DNA of 6,434 nt from JAAEUE01 sp039180225 (GCA_039180225.1 JBCDDQ010000285.1:1-6434); one strand, 5' to 3'; shown: positions 1 to 5,950, counted from the stretch's first letter. Made by a program: numbers and translations. The notes: a model not told the origin generated them from the sequence alone.

Positions 1-11
1 CAGTGAGTGGC

Positions 12-42
12 GCCGGCCCGAAGGGTTTACCTCCGAGCCGGC
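12..42 (-). terminator. Stem-loop just downstream of rnpB, probable transcript end
   Basis: On the minus strand, about 10 nt after the 3' strand of the rnpB P1 helix, bases 42-30 pair with 24-12 to form a 13-bp stem (two G-U pairs) around a 5-nt loop. The same DNA read on the plus strand has two C-A mismatches at the positions of the G-U pairs, so the hairpin fits the minus-strand RNA better. No T-tract follows on the minus strand. A short TTTT follows on the plus strand (44-47), so it might also end a transcript entering from the left. Terminator or 3'-protecting function is inferred. Confidence 0.5.
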
Positions 43-49
43 CTTTTGA

Positions 50-463
<414 letters not shown>

Positions 464-469
464 CGGTTT

Positions 470-498
470 CCTCTAGGCCCTGGCGCTGATGCCGTCAA
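470..498 (-). promoter_or_regulatory. rnpB promoter, -35 box overlapping the amidase stop codon
   Basis: On the minus strand a perfect TTGACG (498-493) is followed after 16 nt by CTAGAG (476-471), or after 17 nt by TAGAGG (475-470). This resembles the Caulobacter-type pattern TTGACGS - 10-14 nt - GCTANAWC. The predicted start, 6-8 nt after the -10, falls at about 463-465, exactly where the P1 helix of the RNA begins, which is independent support. The TGA inside TTGACG (497-495) is the stop codon of the amidase gene. Confidence 0.75.
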
Positions 499-1241
499 CT
501 CCCCGGCAGCGCGGCGATCAGGTTGCGCAAGGTTTTGATGGTGGAGACATCCGCCACCCCATCGCAGCGCTCCTGGCGCCAGTGTTGCTGGAATGCAAGC
601 ACCACATCGTAGGTGTGCTGGTCGTAGTGCCCGTTTGCCTCTATGCCATAGCCATAGAGGGCAAACATGGTTTGCAGCGCCTCCACCGGTTCGCCCTGAT
701 CGCCCATTTGCAGGAACTGGCCAGGCTCCAGCGGCGCCGGCTCCACCCAATGACCCACGCCCGCCGTACCGAGGCGCTCCCAGTCGAACAGCTCGCCAGG
801 GTCGAGCTTGCGCCCCGGAGCAATGTCGGAATGGGCCACCACATCGCGCGGCGCGATTTTATGGCGCGACAAAATGTCGAGGCAGAGGGCCTCCACCGCG
901 TCCATCTGGACGTCGGGGAACGGGTGATAGCCCCACTCGTGGCCCTTGTTCTGAATCTCAATCCCGATGGATCGGCTGTTATTGTCTGTCACACCATGCC
1001 AGGACGACTTGCCCGCCTGCCAGGCCCGATGCTGTTCTTGCACCATCTGCACAATGGTGCCCTGTAGATCGACAAGATACTGGCAGGAGACCTCAATGTC
1101 GGGATCGCACAGACGCTCCACAGCCGCTTCGGCGCTGACCATTCCGGTATAATGGAGCACCAGCATATCCACCTCAGCGCCGCCTTGACGTTCGTTATAG
1201 CTGCTGGCCGGCTTCCAGATATGGGGCAGGCAGGTGCGCAC
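495..1241 (-). CDS. N-acetylmuramoyl-L-alanine amidase (AmpD/AmiD type) with C-terminal peptidoglycan-binding domain
   Basis: A 248-residue zinc amidase of the Amidase_2 family, which cleaves the MurNAc-L-Ala bond of muropeptides or peptidoglycan. Expected zinc ligands are present: H30 (VLHYTG), H137 (AHSDIAPGRKLDPG) and D147 of the same motif. E95 (SIGIEI) and K145 match the catalytic Glu and Lys positions. Residues about 175-245 (GDQGEPVEALQTMFALYGYG, then YDVVLAFQQHWR) look like a PG_binding_1 domain. No signal peptide or lipobox is seen, so the enzyme is probably cytosolic like AmpD (muropeptide recycling), although the two-domain layout is AmiD-like. The GTG start shares one base with the upstream TAG stop (TAGTG), which suggests translational coupling; a weak GGGAG lies 11 nt upstream. 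The start is right because the conserved SYNER segment begins at residue 14. Oddity: two usually conserved histidines read as glutamine, Q54 (VSCQY) and Q75 (AWQAG). Confidence 0.93.
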   Translation of the reverse strand: MRTCLPHIWKPASSYNERQGGAEVDMLVLHYTGMVSAEAAVERLCDPDIEVSCQYLVDLQGTIVQMVQEQHRAWQAGKSSWHGVTDNNSRSIGIEIQNKGHEWGYHPFPDVQMDAVEALCLDILSRHKIAPRDVVAHSDIAPGRKLDPGELFDWERLGTAGVGHWVEPAPLEPGQFLQMGDQGEPVEALQTMFALYGYGIEANGHYDQHTYDVVLAFQQHWRQERCDGVADVSTIKTLRNLIAALPGS

Positions 1242-1909
1242 TAGAGACCGCGCTCCCGGGCCACCTCGTCATATGCTGCGTTTATGGTGGCCAGGGACTT
1301 GCCGGCCAGATCCACCGCCTCCTCCGGCATGCCGTTGGCCACCAGCTTGTCGGGGTGAATTTCACGCACCAGCTTGCGGTACCAGTCCTTGATCTCATCA
1401 TTGCTCGCATCCGGACCGATGCCCAGCACCATATAGGGGTTCAGATCTCCAACCAGATGACGGGCCTTGACCCGCGCGAAGCACTCCTCGCTCATGCCGA
1501 AGATCTCGGCCACCGAGTGCAGATAATCCAGCTCGACAGGATGCACCACATTATCGGCCTTGGAGATGTGGAAGAGGCCGTCCAGAACGGTTTCCAGCAC
1601 CTCCGGCTTGTCCTTGAACAGGCGTGCCAGGCGCCGGGCGTAGGCGTCGTAGCCCGCCACATCCTGCTTTGCCAGATTGAAGACCCGGGCGACGTTCGCC
1701 AGCTCCTCGTCGCGCACGGTGAAGACCTGCTTGAAGGCGGCGACCTCGGCCTGGGAAACCACGCCGTCTGCCTTGGCCATCTTGGCGCCAAGAGCGATCA
1801 CACCGATGGTGAACGCAACCTGTTCCTCCGGCTCGCCAGTGCGCAGCCAGTTGGAGAGGGTCTGAGCCCCGTCGGCCAGGAGTGCGGCTATCTTTTCCCA
1901 AAGGTTCAT
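1241..1909 (-). CDS. TerB-domain / DnaJ-domain co-chaperone (DjlA-like, soluble)
   Basis: A 222-residue protein with two domains. Residues about 30-145 form a TerB-like helical domain with two pseudo-repeated acidic motifs, KADGVVSQAE (46-55) and KADNVVHPVE (117-126), the type that binds metal in TerB proteins. Residues about 157-220 form a C-terminal J domain with the essential HPD at 185-187 (REIHPDKL), which stimulates the ATPase of DnaK. This order matches E. coli DjlA, but the N-terminal membrane anchor of that protein is absent here (NLWEKIAALLADGAQTLSNW is amphipathic at best), so this version is probably cytosolic. It is the first gene of a two-gene unit with the amidase. The ATG at 1909 has no Shine-Dalgarno sequence; the leader may be very short. 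The client or role in envelope stress is unknown; domain calls are firm and the DjlA name is by resemblance. Confidence 0.9.
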   Translation of the reverse strand: MNLWEKIAALLADGAQTLSNWLRTGEPEEQVAFTIGVIALGAKMAKADGVVSQAEVAAFKQVFTVRDEELANVARVFNLAKQDVAGYDAYARRLARLFKDKPEVLETVLDGLFHISKADNVVHPVELDYLHSVAEIFGMSEECFARVKARHLVGDLNPYMVLGIGPDASNDEIKDWYRKLVREIHPDKLVANGMPEEAVDLAGKSLATINAAYDEVARERGL

Positions 1910-1919
1910 TGAGGGGGCA

Positions 1920-1948
1920 AGATAGAGGTTGAAAGCGAATCTCGCCAG
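1920..1948 (-). promoter_or_regulatory. Weak candidate promoter for the co-chaperone/amidase unit
   Basis: On the minus strand CTGGCG (1948-1943; four of six against TTGACG) is spaced 17 nt from CTATCT (1925-1920). Transcription would begin about 1913, only a few bases before the ATG at 1909. This would explain the lack of a ribosome binding site (near-leaderless mRNA). The match is modest, and it is the best one I found in the 108-bp divergent spacer. Confidence 0.3.
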
Positions 1949-2006
1949 TTAAACTCACCCCCTCCCACGCTTTATGATCACGCTAACCATCACGGATATT
2001 TTTACA

Positions 2007-2018
2007 CCAATTGGCCAA
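2007..2018. promoter_or_regulatory. Two overlapping palindromes in the divergent spacer
   Basis: CCAATTGG (2007-2014) and TTGGCCAA (2011-2018) are perfect 8-bp palindromes sharing four bases, in the AT-richer stretch between the divergent co-chaperone and desaturase genes. The second touches the ATG at 2018. They could be a regulator site, but palindromes this short also occur by chance. Confidence 0.25.
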
Positions 2019-3139
2019 TGACCTTTGACCAAACTAGGCCCGCTCGTGCTATAGGCCAGATCTCCGTTCGGGATGGGCCTGGGCAACCGCTTCTTAGAAA
2101 GTTCCTTTTTAGTGAAAAGAAATTCCGCGTGAGCGGCAGCTCACGGTCTTGGATCGCGCGGTTGGCATCCTACCAATTGCCTGATGATCGCCAGGCCATT
2201 ATTGAACTTCTCACCACCGTGGTGCCTTTCGCGGGCGCGTGCGTGCTGGCCTGGAGCCTCTTGCAGGTTCATCCGGCGCTTGCCGTGTTGGCAACTGTGC
2301 CTGCTGCGGTTTTTCTGGTGCGCCTGTTCCTGGTGCAGCATGATTGCGGCCATAGCTCTTTCTTTTCCTCACGCAAGGCCAACGACTGGGTCGGACGTGT
2401 CCTTGGGGTGATTACGCTCACCCCTTATGACTACTGGCGCTTTTCCCATGCTCAGCATCATGCCACGTCCGGCAATCTGGACCGCAGGGGTCTTGGCGAC
2501 ATCGATACCTTGACCGTTGAGGAGTACGGCGAACTCAGCCGTTGGGGGCGCCTGCACTACCGGCTCTACCGCCATCCCTTTGTGCTGCTCGGCATTGGCC
2601 CGGCTTACATGTTCCTGATACGCCACAGGTTTCCCACCGATGTGTGGAAGATGGGCGGTCTGCCCCTGCGCAGCGTCATTTTCACCAATCTGAGCGCAGT
2701 GGCCCTGTGGGCCGGCATCATCGTCCTGCTGGGCATGGATGTGTTTCTCACCCTCTACCTGCCCACGGTCATTCTGGGCTCGTCTCTTGGGGTATGGCTG
2801 TTCTTCATCCAGCATCAGTTCGACGACACCCACTGGGCGCGCAGCGACGCCTGGTCCCGGGAGGATGCAGCCTTGCGCGGCAGCTCGTTTTACGACCTGC
2901 CCCGCCCGCTCATGTGGCTGACCGGCAATATCGGCATACACCATGTGCACCACCTCTCCAGCCGCATCCCATTTCACCGGCTACCCCAGGTGCTGGAGGA
3001 CTATCCGGAGCTGAAACAGGTGGGCCGGCTGACCTTATGGGACAGCTTGCGCTGCGTGCACCTGTGTTTATGGGATGAGGCGACCAGCGAGCTGATATCC
3101 TTTGCCGAATACCGCCGCCGGGCCGCGCTGCCGGCTTAG
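2018..3139 (+). CDS. Membrane fatty acid desaturase (acyl-lipid, Delta12/omega-6-like family)
   Basis: A 373-residue member of the integral-membrane di-iron desaturases, which introduce a double bond into an acyl chain using O2 and reduced electron carriers. The three histidine boxes are complete: HDCGH (108-112), HAQHH (144-148) and HHVHH (308-312), with an extra conserved HQFDDTHW at 266-273. Hydrophobic segments lie at about 63-82, 87-106, 187-201 and 220-264, the usual two hairpins that place the histidines in the cytoplasm. The C-terminal HHLSSRIPFHRLP after box three is typical of bacterial DesA-like enzymes. Regiospecificity cannot be read from sequence. The start is unsure: the ATG at 2018 has no ribosome binding site, and the first 37 codons are rich in rare triplets (AGG, ATA, AGA, AGT) unlike the rest. 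A GTG at 2129 (residue 38) would give 336 residues, nearer where the family's conserved region begins. Divergent from the co-chaperone gene; the next gene lies 79 nt downstream. Confidence 0.93.
   Translation: MTFDQTRPARAIGQISVRDGPGQPLLRKFLFSEKKFRVSGSSRSWIARLASYQLPDDRQAIIELLTTVVPFAGACVLAWSLLQVHPALAVLATVPAAVFLVRLFLVQHDCGHSSFFSSRKANDWVGRVLGVITLTPYDYWRFSHAQHHATSGNLDRRGLGDIDTLTVEEYGELSRWGRLHYRLYRHPFVLLGIGPAYMFLIRHRFPTDVWKMGGLPLRSVIFTNLSAVALWAGIIVLLGMDVFLTLYLPTVILGSSLGVWLFFIQHQFDDTHWARSDAWSREDAALRGSSFYDLPRPLMWLTGNIGIHHVHHLSSRIPFHRLPQVLEDYPELKQVGRLTLWDSLRCVHLCLWDEATSELISFAEYRRRAALPA
2025..2055 (+). promoter_or_regulatory. Candidate promoter inside the annotated 5' end of the desaturase gene
   Basis: TTGACC (2025-2030) and GCTATAGG (2048-2055, TATAGG from 2050) resemble -35 and -10 boxes, but the 19-nt spacing between hexamers is longer than ideal. 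If used, transcription would start near 2061, after the ATG at 2018, and would require a downstream start such as the GTG at 2129. Tentative. Confidence 0.3.
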
Positions 3140-3218
3140 CCCCAAGTTTCCGGTTGCATGAGAGGTCTTGGGCGCCGTACCAAGGCGGCTGCATCCATTC
3201 GAGCTGAAGGATTAGAGC

Positions 3219-4085
3219 GTGGAGCGGACGGTTTACTTGAACGGCGCGTTTGTAAGCGAAGCTGACGCGAAGCTCCCGATTTTCGACCGGGGCCTGCTGT
3301 TTGCCGATGCGGTCTATGAGGGCCTGGGCATTCTGGATGGTCAGATCATCGATTTCCCCCGTCACATGGCCCGTCTGCGCCGCTCGTTAGGGCAACTGGC
3401 CATTGCCGAACCCATGACCCAGGACGCGTTCTTTGCCGTCCTGATGGAGCTGGTGGCGCGCAACGGCGTGCGTGAGGGCTTTATGTATTTACATATCACC
3501 CGGGGCACCGCCGACCGGGACTATCTTTACGCCGCCGACCTCGTCCCCAACATTTTCGCCTTCACCCAACCCCAAGACCATCAAGGGGCAGATGATGTGC
3601 CAAAGGCGCTCAGCCTGCACTCCACGCCGGACCTGCGTTGGGCGCGGCGCGATATCAAGACCTCCAACTTGCTCGGACAGGTTCTGGCCAAGACGGCCGC
3701 CCACGAGGCCGGGGCCGATGAGGCGCTGATGATCGCCCCGGACGGCTTCATCACCGAGGGCGGGGCGACGAGCTTCTTTATCGTCACGGACGGAACCATC
3801 ATTGCCCGCCCGGTGAGCAATGACATTCTGCATGGTATCACCCGGCAGTCCATGCTGGCTGTGGCGGAGGCTGAAAATCTGGCCATCGAAACCCGCAAGA
3901 TCACGCTTGAGGAGGCATATGGTGCCGATGAGGCCTTCCTGACGGGGGCCTCCAGCTATGTGGATCCCGTCGGCACGATAGATGGCAGGCGGATCGGAAG
4001 CGGAGAACCGGGGCCGGTGACCCTTCAGCTCAGGCGGGAGTACATCCGCGCGGCGCGGGCGAGTGTTTACAGGCCGGGCTCATAG
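3219..4085 (+). CDS. dat: Class IV PLP aminotransferase, probable D-amino acid transaminase
   Basis: A 288-residue fold-type IV aminotransferase, the usual length for D-amino acid transaminases, which interconvert D-Ala and D-Glu with their 2-oxo acids and feed cell-wall precursors. Visible motifs in order: FDRGLLFADAVYEG (22-35), the PRHMARL segment (47-53) with the phosphate-binding Arg, RGTADRDY (95-102), the catalytic lysine K147 in DIKTSNLL, the EGGATSFFIV cofactor loop (180-189) and SNDILHGITR (200-209). GTG start at 3219 with AAGG (3207-3210) 8 nt upstream; the first residues (ERTVYLNGAFV) match the family's N-terminus. Classical enzymes carry an R-x-H pair that grips the substrate carboxylate; here it reads R100-D-Y102, so specificity may differ. 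Branched-chain aminotransferase or aminodeoxychorismate lyase are alternatives, less likely given the RGTADRD and SNDILHGITR segments. It lies 79 nt after the desaturase without an obvious promoter and is followed 27 nt later by a palindromic repeat. Confidence 0.82.
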   Translation: MERTVYLNGAFVSEADAKLPIFDRGLLFADAVYEGLGILDGQIIDFPRHMARLRRSLGQLAIAEPMTQDAFFAVLMELVARNGVREGFMYLHITRGTADRDYLYAADLVPNIFAFTQPQDHQGADDVPKALSLHSTPDLRWARRDIKTSNLLGQVLAKTAAHEAGADEALMIAPDGFITEGGATSFFIVTDGTIIARPVSNDILHGITRQSMLAVAEAENLAIETRKITLEEAYGADEAFLTGASSYVDPVGTIDGRRIGSGEPGPVTLQLRREYIRAARASVYRPGS

Positions 4086-4112
4086 TTCCGTCAGTGGTTA
4101 CTGACCCACTTT

Positions 4113-4210
4113 CGTCATCCGCGCGAAAGCGGGGACCCAGAGCGATTGACCCTGAGCTGTGTTGCCCCTGGGTCCCGGATGTTTCGCTGGCGCAAAATTC
4201 CGGGATGACG
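4113..4210 (-). repeat. 98-bp palindromic repeat, copy A (inverted relative to copy B)
   Basis: Bounded by CGTCATCC (4113-4120) and GGATGACG (4203-4210), with an inner pair GGGACCCAG / CTGGGTCCC (4132-4140 / 4169-4177). Its reverse complement aligns without gaps to 5795-5892 at 86 of 98 positions. Eight of the 12 differences fall in the central loop region and the stems are mostly kept. It starts 27 nt after the aminotransferase stop, so it would lie in that transcript's 3' end. No target-site duplication is seen. It resembles the REP/MITE-like GTCATCCC...GGGATGAC elements spread through many proteobacterial genomes (general knowledge, not checked). Confidence 0.9.
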
Positions 4211-4240
4211 GCGCGCGCGTGCGCAAGGGCGCGCAATAGG

Positions 4241-4269
4241 TTGAGCTTCCTCGCGCACTCGTCTATACC
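4241..4269 (+). promoter_or_regulatory. Candidate promoter for the MATE transporter gene
   Basis: TTGAGC (4241-4246) is separated by 17 nt from TATACC (4264-4269; TCTATACC against GCTANAWC). Start would be near 4275, giving a leader of about 125 nt to the ATG at 4401. It lies just after repeat copy A. The stretch 4270-4400 otherwise holds only the stem-loop listed separately and no convincing small gene. Confidence 0.5.
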
Positions 4270-4322
4270 AGCCCCCATGCAAACCACCAGTTAGCACACC
4301 CTGCCACACAGCGCCCCGATGC

Positions 4323-4346
4323 GCGCTGGCCGAGATCCGCCAGCGC
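4323..4346 (+). promoter_or_regulatory. Perfect 8-bp stem-loop in the leader of the transporter gene
   Basis: GCGCTGGC (4323-4330) pairs with GCCAGCGC (4339-4346) across an 8-nt loop. No T-tract follows (TTAAGG), so it is a poor terminator. It sits 54 nt before the ATG at 4401 in the predicted leader RNA; a regulatory role is conjecture. Confidence 0.4.
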
Positions 4347-4400
4347 TTAAGGCCGTGTGCCCTCCTCTTGCTAACGCTCCCGAATATTCTGGTCTTGCAT

Positions 4401-5777
4401 ATGTCCTATTCCCGATTTTGGTCTGTCCCGCGCCTTTTCCGCCCCACCCCGCGTTCCACAGAAGCGCTTGCGCTTTTGCGCCTCGGCCTGCCGCTGGCGC
4501 TCACGCACCTGTCCTACATCGCCACCATCTCCACCGATGTAATGATGATGGGGTGGCTTGGCCCGGAAGCTTTGGCCACCGGATCCTTGGCCTGGCACCT
4601 CTTTGTCTATTTTGAGTATTTCGCCATGGGCGTTCTTGGGGCGGTCTCGCCGATCCTGGCCCAGCATCTGGGCGGCCGGCGCACCAAGGACATTCGCCCC
4701 ACCGTGCGCGCTGCTGCGTGGGTGGCCGTGGCTCTGGCCCTGCCTTGCCTCATCATTTTGTGGCACAGCGACCATATTCTGATCGCATTGGGCCAATCGC
4801 CGATCCTGGCGGCGAAGGCGCAATCTTATCTGGCCTATGTGATGATCGCTCTTTTGCCCGGGCTCTGGCTGTTCATCCTCAGCGAGCACCTGGCCGCCCA
4901 TGGGCGCATGCGGCCGCTGGTGGTGATCTACTCGCTTGGCATTGGCCTCAACGCGCTTGCCAACTATGCGCTGATGTTCGGCAATTTCGGCTTCCCGGCC
5001 ATGGGGCTCGACGGCGCCGGCGTGGCCACGGCTATTGTCTATGTCTTTGCCTTCGCCGCCTTCCTCGCCTTCGTGCTGATCGACCGCCGGACACGGCGCT
5101 ACCGCCTCTTGCACCGGATCTGGCGCATCGAGCGGCACCGGATTGCCGAGATCCTCCGGCTGGGCCTGCCGATCGGATGCACAGAGCTGGCAGAGACCGG
5201 CATGTTCGTGGTGGTCACCCTCATGATGGGCCTCATCGGCACCAACGCCTTGGCGGCAAACGCCGTGGCCAGCCAATATTGCGCCATTGCCTTTGCGGTT
5301 GCCATCGGCCTCTCCCAGGCGGCGACGGTGCGGGTGGGCCGGGCCATCGGCTCCGGTGATCATGAGCTGGCGGCCCTGTCAAGCCAGACGGCGCTTGGCC
5401 TTGGGGTTTGCATCTCTGTTCTCCCGGCCTCAGCCTTCCTGTTCTTGGGCGCGCCGCTGATCAGCCTCATCCTGGATCCCAACCAGCCGGAGAACGCCGA
5501 TGCCTTCCAGCTGGCGGTGGCCGTTTTGGCCGTGGGAGGCCTGTTTCAGGTTGCGGACACGGTTCAAGGCATCAGCATGGGCGCTTTGCGGGGCTATAAG
5601 GATACCCGCGGGCCGTTGGTCATCACCGCCTTGGTGTATTGGGGTGTCGCTCTTCCCACGGCCGCCGTGCTGGGCCTCGTCTTGGACTTTGGTGCTGAGG
5701 GCATTTGGATGGGCATGGTGGTGGGGCTTTCCATCACCGCGCTCCTACTGTTCTGGCGCTTGCGCCGCAAGGATTAG
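4401..5777 (+). CDS. MATE family (NorM-type) multidrug/cation efflux transporter
   Basis: A 458-residue inner-membrane protein with about 12 hydrophobic segments in two similar halves, the layout of Na+/H+-coupled MATE pumps that export cationic drugs and metabolites. NorM-like marks, counted from the ATG at 4401: D46 in STDVMMMGWLG (TM1), GLPIGCTELAETGMF with E265 (TM7), and VADTVQGISMGALRGYKDT with D386 (TM10-11), the three acidic positions that couple ions in NorM. MGLDGAGVATAI and LGLPLALTHLS are also typical. A TTG at 4368 would add 11 residues (LTLPNILVLHM); neither start has a Shine-Dalgarno sequence, and I prefer the ATG because 458 residues fits the family and MSYSRFW leads directly into the first conserved segment. 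Substrate cannot be predicted. The gene is bracketed by two inverted copies of a 98-bp repeat, copy B lying 17 nt after the stop. The long open frame opposite it (5363-4371) is a codon-bias shadow. Confidence 0.94.
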   Translation: MSYSRFWSVPRLFRPTPRSTEALALLRLGLPLALTHLSYIATISTDVMMMGWLGPEALATGSLAWHLFVYFEYFAMGVLGAVSPILAQHLGGRRTKDIRPTVRAAAWVAVALALPCLIILWHSDHILIALGQSPILAAKAQSYLAYVMIALLPGLWLFILSEHLAAHGRMRPLVVIYSLGIGLNALANYALMFGNFGFPAMGLDGAGVATAIVYVFAFAAFLAFVLIDRRTRRYRLLHRIWRIERHRIAEILRLGLPIGCTELAETGMFVVVTLMMGLIGTNALAANAVASQYCAIAFAVAIGLSQAATVRVGRAIGSGDHELAALSSQTALGLGVCISVLPASAFLFLGAPLISLILDPNQPENADAFQLAVAVLAVGGLFQVADTVQGISMGALRGYKDTRGPLVITALVYWGVALPTAAVLGLVLDFGAEGIWMGMVVGLSITALLLFWRLRRKD

Positions 5778-5794
5778 CGCACCAGCCCAACCCC

Positions 5795-5892
5795 CGTCAT
5801 CCCGGAATTTTGCGCCAGCAAAATATCCGGGACCCAGGAGCCGCAAAGCTCAGAGCCAACAGCTCTGGGTCCCCGCGTTCGCGGGGATGACG
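5795..5892 (+). repeat. 98-bp palindromic repeat, copy B, able to form a four-way cloverleaf
   Basis: Same ends as copy A (CGTCATCC ... GGATGACG) in opposite orientation. The whole length can fold with no unpaired junction bases. Closing stem: 5795-5800 with 5887-5892. Arm I (5801-5831): 13 bp with one bulged A and a GCCA loop. Arm II: 5832-5837 with 5865-5870, extendable inward. Arm III (5871-5886): CCCCGC with GCGGGG around GTTC. Located 17 nt downstream of the transporter stop, so it may protect or end that mRNA; no T-tract follows. Confidence 0.92.
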
Positions 5893-5928
5893 ATGGTGGG
5901 GAGCGGGGATGACGATGGTGGAGAGCGG
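5881..5928 (+). repeat. 22-bp tandem repeat grown from the edge of copy B
   Basis: The unit at 5881-5902 (beginning GCGGGGATGACGATGG) is repeated at 5903-5924 with one difference (21 of 22 identical), followed by a partial GCGG (5925-5928). The unit spans the right boundary of the 98-bp repeat, so GGATGACG occurs twice. A slippage or recombination duplication after the repeat was placed is the simplest explanation. Confidence 0.85.
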
Positions 5929-5950
5929 CAGAAACTGCTGCTCACAGAGC

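Noticed and set aside
2019..2030. TGACCTTTGACC, a perfect match to a eukaryotic DR1 (PPAR-type) element in front of a fatty acid enzyme
   Set aside because: The window is bacterial and has no nuclear receptors. A 5-bp direct repeat with 2-bp spacing is readily a chance event, and part of it doubles as a possible -35 box.
3141..3172. Possible terminator after the desaturase: CCCAAG (3141-3146) with CTTGGG (3167-3172)
   Set aside because: Only six base pairs across a 20-nt loop with no T-tract; too weak to call.
4094..4294. Small open frames between the aminotransferase and the transporter on both strands
   Set aside because: They lie mainly in the palindromic repeat, lack ribosome binding sites, and the same frames appear in copy B only because the repeat is shared.
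4371..5363. A 330-codon minus-strand frame opposite the transporter, and similar ones opposite the desaturase (2369-2977) and co-chaperone (1355-1912 plus)
   Set aside because: These are antisense shadows from high third-position GC in real genes; translations show no domain or hydrophobic pattern, and the sense frames are clear family members.
4113..5892. A classical composite transposon carrying the MATE gene
   Set aside because: No transposase or remnant is present, no target-site duplication is visible at the outer ends, and the 98-bp elements look like dispersed palindromic repeats rather than insertion sequence ends.
5795..5892. tRNA or tRNA-like gene, prompted by the cloverleaf fold
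   Set aside because: No T-arm GTTCRA loop, no anticodon arm of the right size, no CCA end, and arm lengths are wrong; it is a repeat element.
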